In this document: positions 10,912-24,252 of the stretch, one piece after another
Numbering within the stretch: position 1 is the first letter of the stretch
Layout of the letters: each line of letters begins with the position of its first letter
Origin: Theodoxus fluviatilis
Taxonomy: Eukaryota; Mollusca; Gastropoda; Cycloneritida; Neritidae
Reading direction: 5' to 3'
Assembly: GCA_034096865.1 (NCBI GenBank)
Contig: JAWQFJ010028226.1
Span: 63,501 to 127,500 of the forward strand
Length of the DNA: 64,000 nucleotides
Position numbers and translations under genes: made by a program
The notes under the pieces: model-generated
What the model was told of the DNA's origin: nothing
Seen by the model: only the letters and a program-made list of their open reading frames with translations
The model's database searches: none

Positions 10912-12023
10912 TTTAGTTACTTTACAACAACTAGTCGAGCATGTGTCATTCAACTCCAGTTGGGTAACCCTGCAAGCACGGTTCCCAGACACACTGAGAC
11001 ATGACAAATGTCCACAACAGAGAGATTGCACATCAATTTAGAGTCTGTCTTCAGACAGAACGCAAAGATCAATTAATTACGGCAAAGTTGGAGAGGTAGA
11101 GAGGAAAAGTACACTTTGATAAGTCGTTGTGCCAAGAATTAGAAACTTATATGATTGCATAATGCTGTATCATGTGCATATTCTTGATTAACAATGTGCT
11201 CCAAACAAGCAGGTTCCAAGTATAAGGTGGCAGCAGCTAGATCAATAGAGCTGTTCTTTGCAAGGTAAAATATGTTTAAAATGTGGATGCAATAGTTAAC
11301 AATCAGAACATCCATTATGATTCCAGATAGAAATTTCTATTGCTCAGCTACACTGCCAAACAGCAGGATAAAAGACTAGCCAAAAATACAGATAGATGCT
11401 CATGGGAAACTGTGTTGCAGCAGATATGTCACGTCTAAGATCAAGCCTCTCCGCAGACTTGATCCAAGGCAGATGCAAGGGGAGATCAAATATGATAAGG
11501 CCTGGAAAGTCTGCACTCAACGTCCAATGCCTGCAAAGTGCATGGATAGATTCTACTCGGGTGACCATCGTTACAATATATATGCTGACACGAAAGGAAT
11601 TTTATAGAAGGCTTCAGTAACAGTGCACAGAGTACAACGTGAAGGCCAAAGCTTTTCACAGCCTTGCTCATCGGCCATACCTCGCCCATACCCCCTCACT
11701 GGGGTATCTTTGGGGCCCACTCTTGTCACTCGGCTCAGTACAACCTCATGCAACGTGTGTGGTTGTTGGGGCCTTCAGACAGCACTGGATCATGATACAT
11801 GTATCGACATGTAATTGAGAATGGAATCATAACCTAGAATAATATTTTTACATCAAATACAAGCAAGATGTTTGTGGAGCACTCACACAGTAGCTCAAGA
11901 TTACGCCCACCTTTTCCAATTTTTTCTGATGCAGACGCTTTATCTTGCAACCGGTATTTTGCAAAAACTGCAGTGAACTCAAAAGAGTTTGTCATCATCC
12001 GTATCATCATCATATTAACGTCC

Positions 12024-12096
12024 ACGCCATCATTATCATCATCATCATCATCATCATATTAATGTCCACGCCATCATCATCATCATCATCATCATC
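12024..12096. repeat. (ATC)n microsatellite
   Basis: Two ATC runs separated by a duplicated atattaa(c/t)gtccacgcc segment. Confidence 0.9.
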
Positions 12097-13228
12097 ACTT
12101 TTGTCATAGTACTGCCTCTACAAAGGGAAAATCTAGCACAGCACCCATAGAAATTAAATACACCAGTTACATGAAATGTACGCTGATGCAGGCAGGATTC
12201 AAGGTGCCAGTGAGGCAGACGAAGACATGCACAGGAGTTATTCCTGAAAACAGGGAACCGTCCTGCACATCAAAAGTCATTTGGTCTCTTTTGTCCAGTG
12301 GGCAGACTGGGCACAAGCTAATAAACTGACAATGTTCTCTGGTTTCACCTTGATCTGATAGAGCGCACTGCTTTCAGTTTCAGCCAGGAAGGTGTTTTTA
12401 AAAATAGTGATGGTTTGACTGGAAACGAGCAGCCAAAGGCTTTCCCATATTTTAAGACAAAGCAGTAATGCCAAAATGCATGCCTTGCTTTTCTTTGCTT
12501 TTTGTGTGAATGATGTTTCACAAAACACACAGAGGACACGAAAACCACACCCTGGTCCATTAGGGCCACAGAAATAAACCATGTCAACAGCACTTCATCC
12601 CTAATAAGTCCAGATCCCTGGACTGCTGTTGTTGAATGGAAGCGGGACCAAAGAAGGCATTGATCACAAATGCAACCAATGTCCATGATCACTTGTGTTG
12701 CCCTTAGTTCAACTCCAAGGAGATCTTTCTAACATCTCAAAGTTTTCAATATTTCAAAATAATATTTTGTATGGGATTTAGCAGTTTTCAAGGGAATTTG
12801 TTTGAGTGAGGAACATCTGACTGATTATAGTAAAGTAACATCATATTATGGCCTCAGACCTCTTAAACAAAGGAGAGGGAAAATGCTTGTTGAACAACTC
12901 ATTTGTCTATGATTTAAGAAACTTACAGTCATTGCACATTGAACAACGACATCAAAAACATGACAATTCAACGTTACATAACTACTGTACATGTAAAATT
13001 GAAAGTGCTTGTTTCCTGAATTGAGGAATCTAACAAAAAATCTCTCAAGAGACAGACATGTGGTTGTTCTCTTGTTTTTTCCTGATACAAACAGGAACCG
13101 TCTTCACAATTACTTGAACAAAAATTAATACTGTCACATAAGCAAGCATGCATTTTCAAGTCTGGTTTAATAAATTAATGTTATCATTCACTGCAGCAAA
13201 AAAAACTCATTAGTTCACAGTCTTACCT

Positions 13229-13464
13229 CAAGAATAATGATGAACACACATGAACATGAATGCTTTTCCACTAAAAGCATGAGGAAAACTTTCTGCATGC
13301 ACAGACACACCGCCAGTCCAACGGAAGCGATTGTTAGTTTTCCATCCTTGAAATACAAACACCACAAGCAATCTTCAACAAGTGTGGTTACCACTGCACA
13401 AATAACGTAACTGAAATAAAAACCAAGAATTCTGTCCTTTGTTTTAGGTATCAAAATTTGCTGC
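13229..13464 (-). CDS. Candidate exon of an unrecognised multi-pass membrane protein
   Basis: On the minus strand an open segment of about 78 codons runs from an acceptor-like TCCTATTCGCAG|CAAATT to a donor-like CTTGAG|GTAAGA. The predicted peptide is strongly hydrophobic with roughly two to three membrane segments and several Cys (for example FYFSYVICAVVTTLVEDC and VCLCMQKVFLMLLVEKH). I do not recognise the family. No flanking exons were found, so it may be a chance ORF or an exon of a gene nested downstream of NCKIPSD. Confidence 0.22.
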
Positions 13465-14239
13465 GAATAGGAAAACCTTTCAAAATCACATTTCAACGTG
13501 GTTTAAATAAATCAGGTTCTTGCTTAGTGAGGGAGTGTGATAAGAAATGAAGTCGCAGTCTTTTTGAGGATAGACATGTTTCCACATAGAAAGAAGTCCA
13601 GCAGGAATAAGTATTGAGTAAAAACAGTTTGAGGAAAGCTTCAGGTGATAGGTACCTCATATGCCTCAGTTGAGGGCATTCCAAAAAGCTTCCTCGGACC
13701 ATCTTCCAAGCAAGCAACGTCATGCAAAGCAGATTTGGAGTTCAAGCCCTCACTCTTGAGACATGGAATCCCACACTCTCAACTCTAGCGACTCCCAGAC
13801 AGGAAAAACAGAAGATGACAAAATACTTCCAGAGCCTAAATGCAGTGTTATGTTATGGGTGACAGCTAGGTTGTGACATAGAAAGCATGAAGCAGACAAC
13901 CAGCACACATACGAATGTTCAAGTTGGCAGCATTGATCAGATCTGGAAGCCAGTCAAAGACAAAAGTCTCTAAACCCCACGTCTCCTTCAGATCTTACAT
14001 GAAATCTAAAATGGTAACATAGGATGCATTGCTGCCTCTGCACAGAGGCAACTTCCAGTAAGGTAGACCTGTCTTCAACTACAGGTGCAGGGTCAGAGAC
14101 AACTGCAGGAGGTGCTCATTTCAGTCCCTTACAACTAAAGGCAAATGTGGAGGTTGTGACCTGGACTGGTGGAACTCGTCATGGGACTGAATGCAGCCAG
14201 CAAAGTTCCAAGCTAGCTGGCAGCCAGGGGCTGTAAGTT

Positions 14240-14985
14240 GCTGCAATGCACCACTATTTACAAGTGTCTGGGTCAAGCCACTCCTCTTCTTCGGTCTTAC
14301 TGGCCATCTGTAAGTCAAAAAAGTCAGATCATCTCACTCCTCTCTTCCGCTCTATCCACTGGTTGCCCATTAGTGCTAGAGTCCAATACAAGATTGCCTG
14401 TCTTTGCTACCATTACTTCACTGAATCCCTTCCTCAATATCTCTCTAAACCCATGCGCACCTACACACTCGCTAGACAGCTATGCTCTTCCGCAGACACA
14501 GGAATCCTCAGGTTCCCGGAGGACCCTCCAGTAAAAACAAAATTTGGTGAACGCTCTTTCTTTTATCAGGCTCCCTCTATCTGGAATGACCTCCCCGCCT
14601 CTGTTCGTCACTCTACATCTCCCTCGACCTTTCACTCTGCTCTCAAAACTCACCTCTTCTTGAAATCGTTCCCAAATTCTGTTTCTTCATCTTCCTCCCC
14701 TCACTGTTCTCTTTGTACTAGCTTGCCTAAGCCCCCTACCACCCTCCTGCCTCTCCTCCCCCTCTCCCCAGTTTCATGGTTAAGCGGTGACGCTGTACAT
14801 CAGTTTGTCGAATGCCTGAAGTGAATGTCTGACTATGTTATTAAGTTTATTAAGTTACCTTTGATGGGATTGACTGTTATTGTATATTGTAATGGTTGTG
14901 TATGTATGCACCTTGAGAATGTCTTAACTCATGGTAAGGTGCTATATAAATCCACACATTATTATTATATACTCTTGGCACATAC
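14240..14985 (+). mobile_element. LINE 3' fragment (CR1/L2-like reverse transcriptase C-terminus)
   Basis: A frame from about 14246 to 14823 carries the typical end of a non-LTR retrotransposon ORF2: HWLPISARVQYKIACLCY, then GERSFFYQAPSIWNDLPASV and LKTHLFLKSF. It is followed by a short 3' tail ending ggtaaggtgctatataaatc and an ATT-rich end near 14965. It lacks the catalytic reverse transcriptase core, so it is a 5'-truncated dead copy. The exact clade is not certain. Confidence 0.85.
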
Positions 14986-15569
14986 ACACATTTTAGCATT
15001 GGTTGAAATCCGATCTAAACATATACAGCCAGCATAAATCACAACAAATGAGAAAATCTCGCCAGAAAGGAGAAAGGCAAGTATCTTCTCTAAAAAGCTG
15101 ACAACATTACAGTGTGCAATACATAGGCATCAACAGTCAAGCAGCTCACTTATTTTCCAATGTGAAGCAATGCTTTTCTGGCCACTGACGAAACTAAGCA
15201 CCCATTTTCTATCACTCACTTGATCCAACACACTGCTCCGATTTTCCATACTAGTTCAGTTATTATGGAGGTGTGACCTTCTCTCTTAACCATCACATTA
15301 TATAAGACCAATGAAAGCACCCACATTCTTCCCCTAATTCCTTTCCTCTCTCCCCTCCCTCCCTACCTCACTCCCTCCCTCCCTCACCCATCCACTTATC
15401 CACCTACTTAACTGCACACTCTATAACTGACATGCTAATTCAGTCACTACTTCCAGCTGCTTACTCAGTCTTGCACTCATTTCAGTGCTCTCCAAACAAT
15501 GGGTGAGTGTCGGGAGCAGAACCAGCCTCCTATTCACAACACTTTGAACAGAAATGAAAGTGCATTGGG
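14986..15569 (-). other. Unassigned sequence downstream of NCKIPSD
   Basis: Low-complexity CCCT-rich stretch near 15340-15400; no gene or repeat family recognised. Confidence 0.5.
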
Positions 15570-15589
15570 TTTTGCACTCTTCTGGTCAC

Positions 15590-17200
15590 TCAGTCCAGTG
15601 ACTGGTCACCCAGTCCAGTGACTAGTCAGCTAATAACAAGTCACCGAGTTCAGTAAAAGGTCACCCAGTCCAGTGACTGGTCACCCAGTCCAGTGACTAG
15701 TCAGCTAATAACAAGTCACCGAGTCCAGTAAAAGGTCACCCAGTCCAGTGACTGGTCACCCAGTCCAGTGACTAGTCAGCTAACAAGTCACCAAGTCCAG
15801 TAAGAGGTCACTCAGTCCAGTGACAAGCTAGTTAGTCCAATGGCAAGTCAGTCAGTCCAGTGATAAGTCAGTCAGTCCAGTGACAAGACAGTCAGTCCAA
15901 TGACAAATCAGTCTGTCCAGTGACTAGTCAGTCCAATGACAAATCAGTCTGTCCAATGACTAGTCAGTCAGTCCAATGACAAGCCAGTCAGTCCAGTGAT
16001 CAGTCAGTCAGTCCAATGACAAATCAGTCTGTCCAGTGACTAGTCAGTCAGTCCAATGACAAGCCAGTTAGTCCTTTCAATGACAAATCAGTATGTCCAG
16101 TGACTAGTCAGTCAGTCCAATGACAAGCCAGTCAGTCCAGTGATCAGTCAATCAGTTCAATGACAAATCAGTCTGTCCAGTGACTAGTCAGTCAGTCCAG
16201 TAACAAGTCAGTCAGTCCAGTGACTAGTCAGTCAGTCCAATGACAAGCCAGTCAGTCCAGTGATCAGTCAATCAGTTCAATGACAAATCAGTCTGTCCAG
16301 TGACTAGTCAGTCAGTCCAGTAACAAGTCAGTCAGTCCAGTGACTAGTCAGTCAGTCCAATGACTAGTCAGTCAGTCCAATGACAAGCCAGTCAGTCCTT
16401 TCAATGACAAATCAGTCTGTCCAATGACTAGTCAGTCAGTCCAGTAACAAGTCAGTCAGTCCAGTGACTAGTCAGTCAGTCCAATGACTAGTCAGTCAGT
16501 CCAATGACAAGCCAGTCAGTCCTTTCAATGACAAATCAGTATGTCCAGTGACTAGTCAGTCAGTCCAATGACAAGCCAGTCAGTCCAGTGATCAGTCAAT
16601 CAGTTCAATGACAAATCAGTCTGCCCAGTGACTAGTCAGTCAGTCCAGTAACAAGTCAGTCAGTCCAGTGACTAGTCAGTCAGTTCAATGACAAGCCAGT
16701 CAGTCCAGTGATCAGTCAGTCAGTTCAATGACAAATCAGTCTGTCCAGTGACTAGTCAGTCAGTCTAGTGGCAAGCTAGTCAGTCCAGTGGCAAGCTAGT
16801 CAGTCCAGTGGTAAGTCAGTCAGTCCAGTGGTAAGTCAGTAAGTCCAGTGGTAAGTAAGTCAGTCCAGTGGCAAGCTAGTCAGTCCAGTGGTAAGTCAGT
16901 CAGTCCAGCGACAAGTCAGTCAGTCCAGTGGCAAGCTAGTCAGTCCAGTGGTAAGTCAGTCAGCCCAGTGACAAGTCAGTCAGTCCAGTGACAAGCTAGT
17001 CAGTCCAGTGGTAAGTCAGTCAGCTCAGTGACAAGTCAGTCAGTCCACTGGCAAGCTAGTCAGTCCAGTGGTAAGTCAGTCAGCCCAGTGACAAGTCAGT
17101 CAGTCCAGTGGCAAGCTAGTCAGTCCAGTGGTAAGTCAGTCAGTCCAGTGACAAGTCAGTCCAATGTCAAGCTAGTCTGTCCAGTGACAGATCACTCAAC
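15590..17200. repeat. ~20-bp minisatellite (gtcagtcagtccagtgacaa)
   Basis: Around 80 copies of a unit close to gtcagtcagtccagtgacaa, with 10-bp half-units and higher-order blocks (for example the block with atcagtctgtccagtgacta recurs). It lies between the NCKIPSD stop and the LINE tail. Confidence 0.9.
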
Positions 17201-17781
17201 TATTCACAAACCCACAAACTATCACATTTTTTTTCTCTTCACATTATTACATTAAGCTTATAATAATAGACTCACTCAATAAATTAAATTATGCAAGATA
17301 GTCATCCAATATATGTTCTCTAAGATGCACAATAAAAAAATGCAGCATTTCACTGTGAAGTTCCACAAGGCAATTGCATCTTGCCATGATTTCCTCAACA
17401 TTGCATCCCACAGTAAACCAGGCAGTCTGGATAACTGATGCTGCTAACATTCACTAAACCTTGGCAGCAAACAAGGATGGGAACTAACTCAACTCTGGCA
17501 GTCCCTCTTCCTCTTCATGGTTTTCAGACTCAACACCAGGCTTTTCATACAAGAAATCATCTCCAGGACATAAGCTGCAAGCAAGGTTCAAAATCACGGT
17601 GGTCTCCATGGCAACAGAATGGCCCATTCATAAATATGGCTGCTTTACCAAGTCAGTAACTGCCCAAAGCCAGCACCTCCAGGAGTAGAACACTCACCGT
17701 GTGGCTTGCCCCATCAAGCATCAACTCTACTTCTAGGACTCAAAATCCTAAGAGTGAAATAAGCAGTGCATGGCATAGGCA

Positions 17782-17967
17782 TCATGCCAAGAACTGGCTG
17801 TGGTCCTGTAGAATCTGGTCAGCAGTCTTCTTGTCCTCCAGGCTGTCAGACTCCTCTCCCTGGATGGCTTGAAGACAGCGTGCCAGCTCCTGCAGACGAT
17901 GCTGGTGCTCAAAGTAGTCAGAGTTCTGCAGCATCAGCTGCACCAGCACTAGATGAGAGGTCCGCAC
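17782..17967 (-). CDS. NCKIPSD: NCKIPSD exon 11 and stop
   Basis: Acceptor TTTCCCTGCAG|GTGCG, stop TGA at 17784-17782. Encodes NSDYFEHQHRLQELARCLQA and ends DHSQFLA; the family equivalent is YLQHRHRLPDLQAILRRI. Confidence 0.95.
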   Translation of the reverse strand: MRTSHLVLVQLMLQNSDYFEHQHRLQELARCLQAIQGEESDSLEDKKTADQILQDHSQFLA

Positions 17968-19421
17968 CTGCAGGGAAACACAAAAGTCAGCGGGAATGTT
18001 ATGCACCACTGGTCAGTGCATTTCCTTTTGCTACTTAACAAGTAAGTGATCAACCTTGACTCAGCTGGTGATGTAACTTCACGCCTAGCGATCAAGCAGT
18101 AGAACTTTGAGTGATTAGGATGAGGGAAAGTCTGCAATTGTTTCTTTTACAAATGAAAAAGAAAACCCTGGCCTACATACATATAGATGCATGTACCATA
18201 GATCTCATAAATCAATGAGGGGAAAGCAGTTCACGTACACATATATATCCAATGTCATGCAGAAGTACAGGTACATACTCTCAGGGTTATAGGGCAAAAG
18301 AGGTTACTATTTTGCCAGGGTGCTCTGCCTTGCAATACGACACGCTGTGACTTACTGGGTCTCCGGGCTGCAGGTTCTGGAGCTGGCGCAAGATGATGTC
18401 CACCAGGACAATGGCATCATTGGTGTAGAACAGGCGTGCAGTGGAGGGGTGGCGGCACAGGTCCTGGATCAGCTTCACCACCGAGTTGGGCGGCACTGGG
18501 CGATGCTCGAACATCCGAACTGGGTCATCTGAATAGCAAGGAAGGGAGAGAGCAAGTAGTCAGGTGTACCAAGTTGCCAGCCAAGTAAGCTTTGTTATGC
18601 AATACCTGAAACAATTCTACATGACACACCCACTGCAAGTTACTGCACTGAACATCAATCTGTTCATTTCATAAGATGCAAGAAACAGCCATCACCTTCA
18701 CGCAAAAGGAGCACAGAGCACCACTTTCTCAGCTTGTAAGCAGCACTGAACATCCATCTTCTCTGTTTGCAAGCAGCAATGAACACTTTTCCCCCTGTTT
18801 ATGAGTGTTGGAAAAACACTCAAAGTATCTGTTCATTAACAGAAGAAACCCATCTCTATTCATCAGCAGCAGTCAACACTGACGTACTCTGTTCAGCAGC
18901 AACAGTAAACACTCATCTCTGTTCAAGAACAGCAATGAACACCTACCTCCTCTGTTCATAAGCAGCAGGATTTTCTCAGTGAAGACCTTGGCAGTGGCGC
19001 GGTTGGCCAGGCACTGGGTGAGGGGGGAAAGCTGGCCCGGGGGTGGGGACAGGTGCAGGTTGAAGGCCAGCAGCAGACTGACCAGCATGTCCCCTGCCTC
19101 CTCCTCATGGCCAGGCGTGGGCGGCACCTCCACCAGCTCCAGCACGGCACTCACAAAGCCCTCCTCCAGGTGCTCTGCAGTGCCAGGCAAAATACACTGG
19201 GGCCAGTCGGGGGTTGTTGGAATGAGTGCAGATTGCAAATAAGGCAAAACTAATAACTGACACACAGACTGACAGAAAACTACTGTATAATCATATAACG
19301 TGTCGGAATATCTTAGGCATTCTTAAACACTGGGGATTCCCTAGAAGCATAGAGAAACAAAGCTTTGCATATAATCTTCAAGTATCCTGCTTGTTTACTA
19401 GTTAACCTAAGAGTCAACACA

Positions 19422-19455
<34 letters not shown>

Positions 19456-22400
19456 CACACACACACACACACACACACACATACTAACATGCACACAAAC
19501 ACACACACACACACATACACACACATACACACACACACAGTTGCCCTTGGTTTTTCTGCCTTTCCAACTTGTCACAGACTTGACATTTAACTGTACATGT
19601 AGAGTTGTCTCTGTATACTTCCCTCAAGTAATCCCCCCTTCTCTACACAACTATGAAACAAACAGGCAATCGCTCATGCACACCAGGCATGCAAATACAC
19701 CCACGCTACTCACCTTGCAGGTTTGCAGGAACGACCTCCCCACTGGAGAAAATCATGGTCAGCACTAGCGTCACATAGCACAGGCGGTTGAGATCTGGAA
19801 AAAGATGGAAATGCAAAACTGGATGAAAAGTGTAATACTGTGTGGAGCAGTGGCACGAAACTTCCTACGGAGCGAGGCAGCAGAAGGTCTTCAGAGGAAG
19901 AGCCCCCGTCAGCAAGTGTTTCGGCCCTTTACACTTCCTGACACTCTCAGGGGGAGGGCCACACCAGGTTATAGCTCCAGGTGCCCCTCTGCTGCATTTA
20001 GTTTTGCACGACTTGCGAGCACCATGGGGTATACTGTACCTGCTTCCACTACTGGTGGACAGCAGGGCTCTGTGGTGGGGTGCATATGAACCTACTACAC
20101 GGTAGTAGACAACTAAATGGGAAGTTTGCTACTAAATTGCGAAGTAAGGTGTGCATGAAAGCTGAATACGCATAGTTACCTCCTAAATTGGCCACTAAAC
20201 AACCCAAAATTTAGTGGTGCTCTGTATCAGCACTACACTGCTAAGTAGCCAACTATTTGCAAATTTCAATGGCGGACCTCTCTCTGGTTCTACATTTTAC
20301 ACATCGAATGCAGGTCGATGCATCCACGCTGAAGCATGTGTTACCCGTTGCCATCGGTCATGGCTTATTTCAGAGCTAATTTCCGCCGGAAGGATGACGG
20401 ATGACTGATGACACTTCTCTGAAATAAGCCGTGACCGATGGCAACGGGTAACACATGCTTCAGCGTGGATGCATCGACCTGCATTCGATGTGTAAAATGT
20501 AGGAGCTTTCACCACCTATTGATGCATTCAACATACAGCTTTGATAAATTAATGCTGTGCATGGCTTAGATTTTCTTTGGATGGGTTACTAGTATCCCGA
20601 AATAGAGTGTTTTCTGTGCGAACCGGCAACACGTCCGCCATTGAAATGTGCATGCGCATTAGATGGGATATCCCAAGATAATAATAACTATTCATCTGGG
20701 TCATTATTTCGTTGTGGCGACCAAGTAGCGTCTCATGCACACCTTACTGTCGTAGTTGGGAACAACTCAAAGTTGTGCTAGGTGAAACACAAGAATATCT
20801 CCGAAGACTTCAACAGGTGCAGAACACCGCAGCACGTATAGTGAAACGTCCACCTAGTCGTTCTCACATAACACCCATCCTTCGAGAGCTACACTGGCTG
20901 CCTGTCCACCAACGTATTGTGTTCAAAACACTGTGTCATGTGTTCAAGTGCGTCAATGGTTTGGCCCCGCTGTATCTGGTTGAGCTCCTCAAGACTTATA
21001 AGCCTGTGAGGGATCTCAGATCTTCGGCGCAGTCATTACTCCATGTGCCACGCTACAACACCAAGAGATCTGGGGAGAGAGCATTCTCGTATGCTGGACC
21101 AAAACTCTGGAACGATATCCCAGACAGACTTAGGAAATCTCCTTCAATACAGATTTTCAAGTCACAGCTAAAAACTCTTTTATTCAAAGGGTAAACGTGT
21201 TGAGCGCCTTGAGCATGCCTTTGGGTGTGAGATTGGCGCTATTTAAGAGCCAAAATACATAAATACATACATACAACGAAGTAGACAACTACGACGTAGT
21301 TACCACCTAACATAGTAGGTTCATATGCACCCCATCACTGGTCTCTGCTATTCCTGCTCATCCAGATGCAGACGGATGCCCTCTCAGCCGCCTCTGCCAT
21401 AGCCCTCGCTACCTTTGTGCACCGATGGCTGGAGAGGCCGAACTGTCTGGAAGCATTGTGGATTGTGTGACCTACAAAACCCCTAGCTCCCACCTCAACA
21501 GCAAGGATGGTGGTGCAGATGCCCAAGCTTCTCAGCTGGTTGGCAAGGGGTTCGTACTTCGCCAGCTTAACTTGGTGCCACTCTCCCAACTTGTCTTTTA
21601 TTGGTACAGTCAGCTCCACAAGGACCATTTTTCTGGACTTTGCAGAGTGCAGTACAGTGTCTGGTTGCTGCCCTGTGTCTTTGAGCATACGATAGAACTT
21701 AGAGTCAACATTTTTGCACATCTGTGTGTCTCAAGGAGTGAAGCTTTTCCATATAGTTAAATCATCACTCACTTAGTGGGAAGGGTGAAAGGTTGGGGAC
21801 ATGCTCTATAAGTGATGCATGAGCTTCTGTGATGTAGTGTAAAACAGAGCGATGCTGCAAGCCATCAAACATTTCTACAGTCACAGTAGGTCTTTTGCAA
21901 AGTAGGGCTGTAGGGGTAGAGCTGCAAGACAGTATGACCATGACATGGCACGGTTTTTCTTCATGCATGCAAGTACTAAAGCTAAAGAAAAAAATAGTTG
22001 TTGTTATGGCAACCTGACTGACATGTTGTTATCTGCCAACCCAAAAACGTTTTTTTGATCGTGAAAAAAAGAAGAAAAAAAAGAAAGAGAGAGAGAGAGA
22101 AAAAAGAAGAGAAAGAAATTGACAGTAAACAACAAACTGCATGCTGTTCCAACTTTTTGGCCCTATGAGCACTCAAGGAATCTACTAAAACAGCATTTTC
22201 TATGAAAGAAGTTTGGATTATGTTCAATCTCGCCTGTTCTAAAAAAAAGAGGAAAAAAAAGTTCAGGACGACCTACCAACCATATATAAACACACACACA
22301 CACATATGCCATGTCACCTTAAGCATAAACATTTTGTGTGTGTAGGTCTCATATGAAGGATTTCCACTCACCATCAGCATGTTCTCGGATCTCCCGCGCC

Positions 22401-24218
22401 AGTTCCAGGGGCAGGACAGAGTAGAGGAGGTGCGTGATGACTCCCCGGTCCAGACCACACAGCCCTCCAAACACCTTCAGCAGCAGCAGTCGGATCTTCA
22501 CACGAGTCTCCTGCAAAACCAGCGAGCAACCCGTGACAGTTAGCGACATATCCTACTGTGGGATGGGGGTGAGAATAGGCCCGTTGCATCTCCCTATGCG
22601 ATTCATAAGAGGCAAATAATTAGGGTATTCTTGACTTGGCTTGCTTTTATTCTAACCAGCTCTAAATATTTTTGTGATCAAAGACCTTAGATAGCCTTCA
22701 AAGGCTGATAGGTCATAAAACTCCATCCAACCATAGTGACTCATAGTGATCTCATTTCGGCTCAGGACTACACACTTTTACACATGCAGACATACACAGA
22801 GTAGACAGAGGCAAGCACACACATGCATGCACAGCAGCGGACACAAATCAGCATGCACTCTTGCACGCATTCATGCACCCATATGCAGATGTCTCCTCTG
22901 TGCCACCGTTCTGTTCCCACAAACAGTTTTCCCATCTACTATGGTGATTCTACAGCTACACCTGTCCACTACACATCAAGATTGTCTCCTGATTAGAGTT
23001 GTGTTCCAAAGCAAAGAGTTTTTCCTTTCTTATGAAAAAGAGAGGGTGTGGAAGCCATCCATCACAGAAATGATCCAAATATACAATGTTGACTGCTCTA
23101 GTTGATTCCTCTCGCTACTCAGAGAGCCGCTGAATGAATTCCAATGTACAAATTATGAATCTGCACAATGTCGGTAATATAAAATTTTTCAGTATAAATA
23201 TGTTGATATTCACAGAAAAATGGACACGTGCACAATCTGGTAAGTTGCTTTCTGGGGTGTTATTTCTTGGTCGTGTGTGATCAAATGAAAATTTGAACAA
23301 AGTTGACCATCTTCTCTCTCTTCCATGGTTTGTATTTGAGACCAAGTTGCTGGTCACACAACAACTGCACAGCTCTTGAACTAGTGGGTGAAGAAAATGC
23401 CCTTGTTAGTTTTTCAGGTTGCTTCCATCAGTTTTCACAATACTTACTGGCTTTACAAACCATGTCAAAATGAGCATGTCTCATAGATGTCAACATCCTT
23501 TTCATCTACAATGGATCTGCAAGAACTGCATTACATATGAAATTGAGCAACTAAAAGAAACTAAAAACCTAATCCATAAAATCTGGAGAGAGAAAAAAAG
23601 CCAAACAGATAAAAAGCAAGCGTCTTTACCATTTGGTAGTACAGGACAAGGTTTTGCACTGGCTGGTAGCTGTCTTCCGAAAACATCCTTCGACAGAGTG
23701 AGGGTTTTGCATTTTCCTGAAAAGTCAAGAACAATTTGCAACATTTAGGCTGATGTGATATTGAAGGAAAAAGTACACCCACAGTGTGAAAGCATTCTCT
23801 ACACTGCAGGGATTGAGCTGTTGGGAATACATGTGACATTTTACTACATCTAAAACTTCTGTGGTTGCCACTTGAGGCCCAAGTACTAGAGCTGCCCAAA
23901 AAGGAAAGCACCAAAGCAGTTGTCTGGGCACTCTGTAAAAATATTTGCTTGTACTGAATCTTGTCTGCAGCACACACATGCATGCACACACACACACACA
24001 CATATGAACACACACACACACACACACATTATATGAATACACACACATACACATTGAATACACACACACACACACACTTGCATGCATACACACACACACA
24101 CATACATATGAACACACACACACACACACACAGTATATGAATACACGCACACATACACATTGAAAAAACACACACACACACTTGCATGCATACACACACA
24201 CACACACACACACACATC

Positions 24219-24252
<34 letters not shown>

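Larger units (their letters stand above)
10912..14235 (-). other. Downstream of NCKIPSD: long 3'UTR or intergenic
   Basis: No conserved exon recognised. It contains an ATC microsatellite (about 12024-12096) with a repeated gtccacgccatcat segment, and one candidate hydrophobic exon at 13210-13467. Minus-strand ORFs at 12277-12692 are hydrophobic in several frames, but I could not find a consistent splice model. Confidence 0.4.
20076..21334. mobile_element. Foldback-type DNA element with 22-bp terminal inverted repeats
   Basis: Ends tggggtgcatatgaacctac (20076 on) and its reverse complement (to 21334) match over 22 bp. Inside, two 86-bp arms (20290-20375 and 20417-20502) form a nearly perfect palindrome around a 41-base loop, and weaker pairing continues outwards (aaggtgtgcatga at 20144 with tcatgcacacctt at about 20732; caatggcggac with gtccgccattg). 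A LINE tail is inserted in its right part. No clear target-site duplication and no transposase, so it is probably non-autonomous. It lies in NCKIPSD intron 7. Confidence 0.8.

Noticed and set aside
13229..13464. TMEM168-like assignment for the orphan hydrophobic exon
   Set aside because: Only a vague pattern of LVE and hydrophobic residues matched; no second exon supported it, so it was left unnamed.
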